Assembly (NCBI GenBank): GCA_963663525.2
Contig: CAXXHC010000001.1
Coordinates: 806,001-870,000, forward strand
DNA from: G963663525 sp963663525
Lineage (GTDB): Bacteria > Myxococcota_A > SURF-8 > G963663525
Length of the DNA stretch: 64,000 bases
Direction of reading: 5' to 3'
The notes below the pieces were generated by a model. That model was not told the origin of the DNA and ran no database searches. It saw only the letters and a program-made list of their open reading frames with translations. Numbering within the stretch: position 1 is the stretch's first letter; every line of letters starts with the position of its first letter. Of this stretch, positions 8,363-15,865 are shown one piece after another. The translations under genes were made by a program, and so were the position numbers.

Positions 8363-10690
8363 ATGACGCAAACCAAAACCGGACAATCCGCCGACGCCAG
8401 GGAAACTTCCCGTTCTCGTGAAATCCGATTCACGCAGACGGCGGAAAGCGTCATCGGCACGCGCTTTTTCCTGGGCGCGTTGATCGCCATACCCGCGACG
8501 ATCTTTTCGGAAGTGGCGCTGATGGCTCTGCCTTCCAACGAGGCATTTTTCCAGAGCTGGGGTGAGTTGGCCTGGTATTTTCTCGCCGCCACGTGTCTGA
8601 TCGCCCCTCCGGCGCTGGCCTACGGATTGCTGGGCGGCTGGCTATGGTCCTACCTCGAAAACCGCTTCGATCTCTCCGGTCGCGTGTACTGGATGTACCA
8701 GATCAGCCGTTGGCTGGCCGGCGAGGACCAACGCTTCGGCGCGTACCTTTTCGCGGGAATCGGGGTGGTGGCGCTGTTGCTGCCCAGCGTATTTCTGCTG
8801 CAACTGCATTTCAGCACGGCGTATAACAACAAGCCTCTGGCGGCCTTCGTTTTCACGCTGGTGGCCGTCGCTCTGGCCGTCCTCGCTCCGGTGCTGCTGG
8901 TCTTGCTGCTGGCCATGGGACGCTCGCTCGGACGCTTTTTCGAGCGCTGGCTGCCGGGACGGTTTTTGCAGATCCAGGTGCTGTTTCTGTCCGCCGTGCT
9001 GGGCGCGTCGATTCTCACGCTAGCCTGGATCAATCGTGACCTCTTTACCATGATCGACCCGGCCCCGTTCATCCTGGCGGGCATCTTTTTCTCCACCCAG
9101 ATGTTGGTGTACCTGCTTACCGGGATGGTGCCGTTTGCCCAGGGTTTTCGCACGGTGGCGAAACTGGCCGTCCCATTGCTGATTCCTGTGCTCGCGGTCG
9201 CCTGGATCGCGTTTTTCGACACATGGCCGGACTACGCCCGCGCGGGAAGCATGGTGCGCCATCATGCCGGGCTGGGCAAACCGATTCTCGCCCTGATCCA
9301 CCGCTTCGCCGACCGCGACGGCGACGGCTTCGCCGCCGTGCTGGGCGGCGCGGACTGCAACGACGCCGACCCGCTCATCCACCCGCTGGCACGGGAAATC
9401 CCCGGCGACGGCATCGACAACGACTGCCTGGGCGGCGATGCGGTCCCGGTCGTAGAAGTCCCTGAAAAAGCTCAGGAAAAGAAGACCGAAGCGTCTAAAA
9501 TCGTCGAGATGTTTCAGGAGGAATACCACATCCTGCTCGTCGTGATCGACGCCCTGCGCGCCGATCACCTGGGCCTGTACGGCTACGGACGCGACGTCTC
9601 GCCCAAAATCGATACCTGGGCCGAGCGGGCGGTGGTTTTCGAGCACGCCTACACCACGGCTCCCAACACGCCGCAAGCCATTCCGGCGCTATTGACGGGC
9701 CGTTATCCCTCTCAGATCGATTGGGAAAACTACCACAATTTCCCCAAGATCGACGACCGCACGCAGACCATGTACGAGCGTCTGAAAAACGACCTCGGCT
9801 ACCAGGTCAACGGCATTTTCTCGTATTGGTACTTCGACCGTCGCAATTTGGAACGGGGCGCGGACCTCTGGGACACGAGCGCGTTTCGGGAAAACGGTCA
9901 CGCCGAAGCCAACGCGACGAGTCACCTGATTACCGACAAAGCCATCGCCCGTCTTCCCGACTGGGAGAATGAAGCGAAAAACCGGGGCGTTTTCATCTAC
10001 TTGCACTACTTCGACCCCCATTTCCTTTACATCAAACACCCCGGCGTGAAGCGCTACGGGGACAGTCAGATGGACCTGTACGACCACGAAATCCGCTTCT
10101 CCGACCGCGAAGTCGGTCGTTTTCTGGACGCCTTCGAACAAACCGACATGGCGAAGAAAACCATCGTCGTGCTCACCGCCGACCATGGGGAAGAGTTCGA
10201 GGAGCACGGCGGGCGCTACCACGGGTCGGCGATCTACGAAGAGTCGGTCCACGTGCCGCTGCTCGTGAAAATGCCGGGAGTGACACCCCGCCACGTGCAC
10301 ACCTCCGTCTCGCTGGTGGATGTGGCACCGACGCTTTTCAGTCTCGTGGGTCTGCCCCCCGATCCCCGCCATCAGGGGCGAAGTCTCGCAGCGGCGATCG
10401 TCGGGGGCAAAGAACCGCCCGCAGTGCCGATATTCTGCGAAAAAATCTTCTCTCCCTCGTTTTCCTACACGCTCCAAAGCTACCAGGACTGGCCCTGGAA
10501 ACTCATTTACCGGGCCGATGAAAACCTGTTCGAGTTGTACAACCTCCGGGTCGATCCCGGAGAAAAACGCAACCTGACCTCTCGTCTTCCGCAAAAGGTG
10601 CGGGAGCTTTCCGCTGCGTTTTCCACCTGGAAACTACACCACCTGGAAGCCTCGAACTGGCAGCGACTGGCGCGAGGCGGACAACTGTAA
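8363..10690 (+). CDS. Membrane alkaline-phosphatase-fold ('sulfatase') protein with MopE-like motif
   Basis: The 775-residue protein has an N-terminal half with several hydrophobic helices (roughly residues 30-280), a short extracytoplasmic segment, and a C-terminal sulfatase/alkaline-phosphatase-superfamily domain from about residue 388. Metal-site motifs are visible: LLVVIDALRADHLG and VVLTADHGEEFEEH. At the nucleophile position (APNTPQAIPALLTGRYP) there is Thr436 instead of the Cys/Ser of CxPSR sulfatases. Threonine is what lipoteichoic acid synthases and phosphoethanolamine transferases use, so a phosphotransferase or phosphodiesterase is more likely than a true sulfatase. Residues about 315-357 (DRDGDGF..GGADCNDADP..DGIDNDC) match the MopE-type putative metal-binding motif between membrane and catalytic parts. 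Confidence 0.85.
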   Translation: MTQTKTGQSADARETSRSREIRFTQTAESVIGTRFFLGALIAIPATIFSEVALMALPSNEAFFQSWGELAWYFLAATCLIAPPALAYGLLGGWLWSYLENRFDLSGRVYWMYQISRWLAGEDQRFGAYLFAGIGVVALLLPSVFLLQLHFSTAYNNKPLAAFVFTLVAVALAVLAPVLLVLLLAMGRSLGRFFERWLPGRFLQIQVLFLSAVLGASILTLAWINRDLFTMIDPAPFILAGIFFSTQMLVYLLTGMVPFAQGFRTVAKLAVPLLIPVLAVAWIAFFDTWPDYARAGSMVRHHAGLGKPILALIHRFADRDGDGFAAVLGGADCNDADPLIHPLAREIPGDGIDNDCLGGDAVPVVEVPEKAQEKKTEASKIVEMFQEEYHILLVVIDALRADHLGLYGYGRDVSPKIDTWAERAVVFEHAYTTAPNTPQAIPALLTGRYPSQIDWENYHNFPKIDDRTQTMYERLKNDLGYQVNGIFSYWYFDRRNLERGADLWDTSAFRENGHAEANATSHLITDKAIARLPDWENEAKNRGVFIYLHYFDPHFLYIKHPGVKRYGDSQMDLYDHEIRFSDREVGRFLDAFEQTDMAKKTIVVLTADHGEEFEEHGGRYHGSAIYEESVHVPLLVKMPGVTPRHVHTSVSLVDVAPTLFSLVGLPPDPRHQGRSLAAAIVGGKEPPAVPIFCEKIFSPSFSYTLQSYQDWPWKLIYRADENLFELYNLRVDPGEKRNLTSRLPQKVRELSAAFSTWKLHHLEASNWQRLARGGQL

Positions 10691-10837
10691 TCCCCGAAAA
10701 TTCCAAATCTTTTTTCAAGTTCCGGGAAAACGTCCGAATGTATTGGGTACATCAATCCCGTGCATCTTCGTCGCTCCCCAGTATCTCGATCAGTACCTCT
10801 GTATAGGGAGCGAATTGAAGATCGGGAAAAGGCAACT

Positions 10838-11242
10838 CTACCAGTCGATGTTGTCTTCCACCTTCGACTGTATGCGTCGGCGCAGGTTCCAACTCGTGAA
10901 TTCATCCGCGTAAAGATAGCGGTACGAGGACGCGACTTTCAGCACTTTTTTCACGTAATCGCGCGTCTGACTGAACGGGATGGATTCCAGAAAAGCATCC
11001 CAGGAAAGCCCCCGGTTGCGGGAAAGCCATTGTTCGACGTTGTGGGGTCCGCCGTTGTACGACGCAATCGCCAGCGGCCATTGCCCCTGGAACTTTTTCA
11101 GCAATTCTCCCAGGTACCACATGCCGTAGCGGATGCTGGTTTCGGGATCGAAGAGATTGGATTGCCGAAAAGTTTCCGCTTCTCCCAGCCGGGCGGCGAT
11201 TTTCTGGCCGGTCATCGGCATGATCTGCATCAAACCACCGCA
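10838..11242 (-). pseudogene. C-terminal part of Slt lytic transglycosylase after frameshift
   Basis: This frame continues the Slt domain of the upstream gene: GLMQIMPMTGQKIAARLGE, then RYGMWYLGELLKKF, ASYNGGPHNVEQWL and the C-terminal helices. It belongs to the same polypeptide as 11230-13449 once one G is restored near 11235 (GCGGTGGTTTG where GCGGTGGGTTTG would read AVGLMQIMP). Without correction, the product would lack the substrate-binding half of the catalytic domain. Either a consensus error or a genuine frameshift mutation. Confidence 0.8.
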
Positions 11243-13449
11243 CCGACGTTGGACACCACGTCCGGTCGGAACCCGCTTTCGGTGCGCATGATGGCCAGCG
11301 CCAGTTCCAGCGGCACTCCGTATTGCCTGGCGTAACGTCGGATCGTCTCGAAGTACGCCACGGGATAGCGATAGCGTAAATACCCTTTCGGATCGAATTT
11401 CCTCAGTTCCCTGCCCCGCAAAAACTCCACCGCGACACGGTAGGCCAGCGCCTCGTCGCCGATCGATCGGGCATACAGCAGCAACGACCACGCCAGCTCG
11501 GCGCGACTCTCGACCATCGCCGCCCGCCGGGCGATTCGATGCGCGGTCTGTTTTTGCGTTTCCCCGAAAACAGGCTTTTCACCATACTTCATCGCTTTCG
11601 ACAAAGCCCGTAGATGCAGGCGCAGCTCTTCGCGCGCCTCTTGTTCCACTCCCAGGCGATGCCAGGCCAGCGATGCGCTCAAGTGCGGAAAAACCTCCTT
11701 TTTCCGGGCGATACGCTCCAACTTCTCCCGCGCCGCACGCATATCCGGTCGGGACACGTCCGCCTCGTCGAGCCAATCCCGCATGGTCTGCGCCATGTCG
11801 TCTTCGTTCCAGGGGCTCCACTTGCGGTATTTTTTCCGAATTTTCCTCCAGGTTCGGTGTTGGTCCGGACGCCCTCCGTGGCGATATACCTCGTTGCGAC
11901 CTTCCTCTTCGATCCGCAGCCGGAACGCGGCGGCAAGGCGGTAGTAACTGAAACGGCTTTGCGTGGCCAGGTCGAGCAGATCGGCCATCGCCTTTTCGGC
12001 CTCGCCCATGTGCAGTTTTGCACGGGCGATGTAATATTTCGCAGCCCGGCGATAGCCCGAGCGGCGGTAGCGTTTCCTCAGCGTGTCCCAGTGCTCGATC
12101 GCTTCTGGATAGCGGCCTTCCCGGTAGGCGTACCACCCTGCGAACCACAACGCTTTGGCTTTGCCGTTGCGGGCGGTTTTGAGATATTCGGACAGTTTTT
12201 CGTAGGCTTCTCCGAAACGCTGGTCCTCGCCCAGAATCCAGGCCGCCAAAAACCGCGCCGTCTCCGCCGCCCGACCGTTCTTTTTTTCCGCCAAACGCTC
12301 GTAAGTTCGTGAAGCCTTGTCCAGTTTCCCCAGTCGGGAATAGGCCTTGGCCATCCCTTTCAAATCTCCGCGTTTTCGGAAAATATTCAACGATTCCTTG
12401 TAGTTCTGTTGCCGCACCAGGCTATCGGCAACCACCAGATGCAGGTCGCGGTCGATATCGGGATCGTAATCGGGATGGCCTTCCGGCACTCGGGCGCGGA
12501 TCCGCTCCACGACTTGTTCCGCCTCATCCAGGCGACCGGTCCAATACAGGCGGGAAACATACTCGACGGCGGCTTTCCCATACGGCGGATCAATAGAGTG
12601 TCCGGCCAACCGGAGTTCTTGCAACCGGGCGCTTACCTCCGGATGCTCCGGGGCGTCCACGTGGTAGAGGTCGAGATTTCGAAGAATGTCGATTTCGACG
12701 ACGAGGTCTCCCGATTCTCGCGCCATGCGAGCTTTCAGCCATAACAGGCCGGGATCACGCGCCTTTTCCGGTTGCAGGCCGAGCAGGCGACGCAGTTCTT
12801 CACCGGCTTCGACACGTCGTCCGATTTTCCAGAGACATTCGACGCGAAGACGCGCAGCCGGTGCGGCAAAGCGGCTTTCGGGATCGGAGGCGAGAGCTTC
12901 GAAGCGTCCGAGGGCTTGCCCGTATCGACCGAGATCCATTTCGGCAAGACCCGATTCGTATTGGATGAACGATGCGATTTCCCGAAAGTTTTCCAACGCT
13001 TCCGCAAAGTGGGGAAGAGCTTGCGCCGGATCGCCGCTGCGTCGATAGGCCATGCCGAGCCACAAAGGACAGGTGGGACGATCGAAATGTTTACGACTCC
13101 ACAAACAACAGGACTCGAGATAGGGTAGCGCTTCACGCCAGGCGCCCCGGTCGATTTCCTCTCGGGCACGCTCGAAGGCTTCGTCCGGTTCCAGAAGTAT
13201 CGTTTCGGGAAAAGCCTCGTCGGACGGCAACGAGGATTGCAGGGGACGCACGGAAGATTGAATCGAAAGCTCCAGGCCGGGAAGCCATGACCCCGCCGGG
13301 GTGCCCTGCCCTCCACCCTCCACCGTCACGCGCGGCACGCAGGCCGACGTCGCCAGCAGCGGCAAGATCAGCCACAACCGGAAAACGATCCCGGTTTTCC
13401 CCCACGATCCGGCGAAACCCGCGTATCGACCCATCATCGTCCCGTCCAT
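11230..13449 (-). CDS. Slt70-like soluble lytic transglycosylase lipoprotein, frameshifted
   Basis: Peptidoglycan lytic transglycosylase cutting the MurNAc-GlcNAc bond with 1,6-anhydro formation. After a hydrophobic signal (LWLILPLLATSAC, probable lipoprotein) come long alpha-superhelical TPR-like repeats, about 600 residues, resembling the U/L domains of Slt70. The catalytic glutamate is in IMRTESGFRP at the C-terminus. The frame then ends prematurely at SNVGAVV, while the remainder of the Slt fold is in the next frame down to 10838. The ATG at 13449 is chosen because it directly precedes the signal peptide; an upstream in-frame ATG at 13566 would add an unlikely leader. Corrected length would be about 870 residues. 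Confidence 0.85.
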   Translation of the reverse strand: MDGTMMGRYAGFAGSWGKTGIVFRLWLILPLLATSACVPRVTVEGGGQGTPAGSWLPGLELSIQSSVRPLQSSLPSDEAFPETILLEPDEAFERAREEIDRGAWREALPYLESCCLWSRKHFDRPTCPLWLGMAYRRSGDPAQALPHFAEALENFREIASFIQYESGLAEMDLGRYGQALGRFEALASDPESRFAAPAARLRVECLWKIGRRVEAGEELRRLLGLQPEKARDPGLLWLKARMARESGDLVVEIDILRNLDLYHVDAPEHPEVSARLQELRLAGHSIDPPYGKAAVEYVSRLYWTGRLDEAEQVVERIRARVPEGHPDYDPDIDRDLHLVVADSLVRQQNYKESLNIFRKRGDLKGMAKAYSRLGKLDKASRTYERLAEKKNGRAAETARFLAAWILGEDQRFGEAYEKLSEYLKTARNGKAKALWFAGWYAYREGRYPEAIEHWDTLRKRYRRSGYRRAAKYYIARAKLHMGEAEKAMADLLDLATQSRFSYYRLAAAFRLRIEEEGRNEVYRHGGRPDQHRTWRKIRKKYRKWSPWNEDDMAQTMRDWLDEADVSRPDMRAAREKLERIARKKEVFPHLSASLAWHRLGVEQEAREELRLHLRALSKAMKYGEKPVFGETQKQTAHRIARRAAMVESRAELAWSLLLYARSIGDEALAYRVAVEFLRGRELRKFDPKGYLRYRYPVAYFETIRRYARQYGVPLELALAIMRTESGFRPDVVSNVGAVV

Positions 13450-13564
13450 GAACACAACGTATAGTGAATGTATCAGAACGTCGCCAGAGAGGCAAGTTCG
13501 AAACCCTTCAAAGAATCCCGGAAAAACGGAAATTCTTGAATCTCGTACAATGGGCGATCCGTTC

Positions 13565-13742
13565 AACCCGCATTATTCATGAGGATCGTAGCGAGACGCC
13601 GAAAACCGAAGATATTTCATGAAGTTGGACCGATTTTCACCCGCAGGCATACTTTACAGTCTGTCGAGGATGAAAATCGGGAAACAAGTGAAAGATCGAG
13701 GATTTTCAAGTCGCAGTAGATTCTTCATGAATTATGCGGGTT
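13565..13742 (+). repeat. MITE-like element family 2, copy 1
   Basis: A 178-bp element bounded by inverted ends AACCCGCATTATTCATGA and TCATGAATTATGCGGGTT (about 22 of 24 terminal bases pair). It lies between the Slt gene and hutU. A second copy at 25461-25638 in opposite orientation is about 96% identical by eye over the whole length. It has no coding capacity for a transposase, so it looks like a non-autonomous element mobilised in trans. Confidence 0.85.
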
Positions 13743-13843
13743 TAAAGTTTCCGTCGGAAATCCTTTGCCGGTTGCCAGCGTTTCCGGTGAATGATAAAGT
13801 TTAAGAGGAACCATGAAGTATTTTTACTATAAAGGAGAGCGTG

Positions 13844-15499
13844 ATGGATCTTGCCAACATGAAAGCGCCGAGAGGCACGTCTTTGACCTGCAAGGGCTGG
13901 CTGCAGGAAGCCGCATTTCGCATGATTCAAAACAACCTCGATCCCGAAGTAGCGGAAAAGCCTGAGGAATTGATCGTCTACGGCGGGCGGGGCAAGGCGG
14001 CGCGCAATCCGCAGGCGTTGGCCGTGATCCTGGAGAGCCTGAAGAAACTGGAGGGCGACCAGACCCTGCTCGTGCAGTCCGGCAAGGCGGTGGGCGTGCT
14101 CGACACCCACCCCGACGCCCCCCGCGTCTTCATCGCCAACGCCAACCTCGTGCCCCACTGGGCGACCTGGGACGTCTTCAACGACCTGGAGAAAAAGGGC
14201 CTGATGATGTTCGGCCAGATGACCGCCGGATCGTGGATCTACATCGGCACCCAGGGCATTTTGCAGGGCACTTACGAAACGTTCGTGGAGGCGGCGCGCA
14301 AGCATTTCGGCGGTGGCCTGAAGGGGCACATCGTGCTTACCGCCGGGTTGGGCGGCATGGGCGGCGCGCAGCCGCTGGCCGTCACCATGGCCGGAGGCGT
14401 GGCGCTGTGCGTGGAGATCAACCCCGACCGCATCCGGCGACGCATCGACCACCGCTACCTCGACGCCTCCACCGACGACCTCGACGAAGCGATCCGTCTG
14501 TGCGAGGAGGCGAAGCGGGACGGTCGCCCGCTGTCTGTGGGCCTGCTGGGCAACGCGGCGGACGTCTTCCCCGAACTGGCGCGGCGCGGCTGGACACCCG
14601 ACCTCCTGACCGACCAGACTTCGGCCCACGACCTGCTCGCCGGGTACGTGCCGAGAGGCATGAGCTACGACGACGCCCTGCGGCTGAGGAAACGCGATCC
14701 CGAGCGCTACGTGAAGGAAAGCATCGAATCGGTGGTGGTTCATGTCCAGGCGATGCTGGACATGCAAAAAGCGGGTGCGCCGACCTTCGACTACGGCAAC
14801 AACATCCGGCAGGCGGCCTATGACAACGGCGTGAACGATGCCTTCGACTTTCCGGGCTTCGTCCCGGCCTACATCCGGCCACTGTTCTGCGAAGGCAAAG
14901 GCCCGTTCCGCTGGGTGGCGCTGAGCGGCGACGAAAACGACATCAAAGAGACCGACGACGCCCTGCGCACGCTCTTTCCCGAAAACGAACCTTTGCTGCA
15001 ATGGCTCGACATGGCCGAGAAAAAGGTGCATTTTCAGGGACTTCCCTCGCGGATCTGCTGGCTGGGCTACGGCGAGCGTGCACGGGCGGGCGTGGCCTTC
15101 AACGAACTGGTGCGCACGGGCAAGGTCAAGGCGCCGATCGTCATCGGTCGCGACCACCTGGACAGCGGCTCGGTGGCGTCGCCCAACCGCGAGACGGAAA
15201 GTATGCTCGACGGCTCCGACGCGGTGGCCGACTGGCCCATCCTCAACCTGCTGGGCAACGCCTGCAACGGCGCAACCTGGGTGTCCTACCACCACGGCGG
15301 CGGGGTCGGTATGGGCTTTGCGCTGCACGCGGGCGTGGTGATCGTCGCCGACGGTACGCCGGAGGCCGAAACGCGCCTGCGCCGCGTACTGACCGCCGAC
15401 CCGGCGACGGGCGTCATCCGCCACGTGGACGCCGGATACGACAAGGCCAAGGACATCGCCCGCGAGCGAGGCGTGAAGATTCCGGGATTCAACTGGTGA
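13844..15499 (+). CDS. hutU: Urocanate hydratase
   Basis: Second enzyme of histidine degradation, converting urocanate to imidazolone propionate with tightly bound NAD+. The protein is 551 residues, the family length, and is collinear throughout: LTCKGWLQEAAFRMIQNNLDP at the start, LIVYGGRGKAARN, GQMTAGSWIYIGTQGI, the glycine-rich TAGLGGMGGAQPLAVTMAG, and the conserved C-terminal GNACNGATWVSYHHGGGVGMG. ATG 13844 is preferred over GTG 13841 because AAAGGAG lies at the right distance. No hutH, hutI or hutG is nearby, so the rest of the pathway must be elsewhere. A hairpin terminator lies about 170 bp downstream. Confidence 0.96.
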   Translation: MDLANMKAPRGTSLTCKGWLQEAAFRMIQNNLDPEVAEKPEELIVYGGRGKAARNPQALAVILESLKKLEGDQTLLVQSGKAVGVLDTHPDAPRVFIANANLVPHWATWDVFNDLEKKGLMMFGQMTAGSWIYIGTQGILQGTYETFVEAARKHFGGGLKGHIVLTAGLGGMGGAQPLAVTMAGGVALCVEINPDRIRRRIDHRYLDASTDDLDEAIRLCEEAKRDGRPLSVGLLGNAADVFPELARRGWTPDLLTDQTSAHDLLAGYVPRGMSYDDALRLRKRDPERYVKESIESVVVHVQAMLDMQKAGAPTFDYGNNIRQAAYDNGVNDAFDFPGFVPAYIRPLFCEGKGPFRWVALSGDENDIKETDDALRTLFPENEPLLQWLDMAEKKVHFQGLPSRICWLGYGERARAGVAFNELVRTGKVKAPIVIGRDHLDSGSVASPNRETESMLDGSDAVADWPILNLLGNACNGATWVSYHHGGGVGMGFALHAGVVIVADGTPEAETRLRRVLTADPATGVIRHVDAGYDKAKDIARERGVKIPGFNW

Positions 15500-15540
15500 T
15501 TCGAGAGAGAAATTTTTTGATAATCGGGTGATTTGCTCCA

Positions 15541-15668
15541 TCGAATGATAGTATAAATCCGCTCATCCCGAGTGCCGCCGGCAAGGGCGGTGTATCGAGG
15601 GATCCCTACGAAAAAACACTATGGTTCGAACCAATTTGCGTCGCAAATCACTCACCATGAACGTTTTC
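15541..15668 (-). repeat. MITE-like family 1, decayed copy
   Basis: Divergent, reverse-oriented relative of the 8046-8212 element. The recognisable core is CGCTCATCCCGAGTGCCGCC, AAGGGCGGTGTATCGAGG, GCGTCGCAAATCACTCACC and ATGAACGTTTTCC. The termini are eroded. The surrounding gap (15500-15865) also holds the hairpin at 15673. Confidence 0.65.
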
Positions 15669-15672
15669 CCGA

Positions 15673-15698
15673 GGGTTCAGGTCTCCCGACCTGAACCC
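15673..15698 (+). terminator. Intrinsic terminator-like hairpin after hutU
   Basis: GGGTTCAGGTC and GACCTGAACCC form a perfect 11-bp stem with a 4-base loop, followed by a T-rich run (TTCGCTTTT). Position and shape fit a Rho-independent terminator between hutU and the STAND gene. Confidence 0.65.
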
Positions 15699-15865
15699 TT
15701 CGCTTTTCCGCCCGCCCCTTCCCGTTTCACAACATTTTTCGTTGTCGTCGTGCGTCTATTGGTATATTCTTTATGACGTGAATCCGGAGATCCAAAAGGG
15801 AATCCTTACAGGGCGACACCATCGGAGAATTCGCAGCGCGGGGTTCGAAGTCGGCCATTCGGCAG

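Noticed and set aside
8363..10690. True arylsulfatase
   Set aside because: The CxPSR formylglycine motif is absent; Thr436 is at the nucleophile position.
13742..15541. Minus-strand open frame of 599 codons opposite hutU
   Set aside because: Shadow of a high-GC3 gene; hutU is unmistakable on the plus strand.
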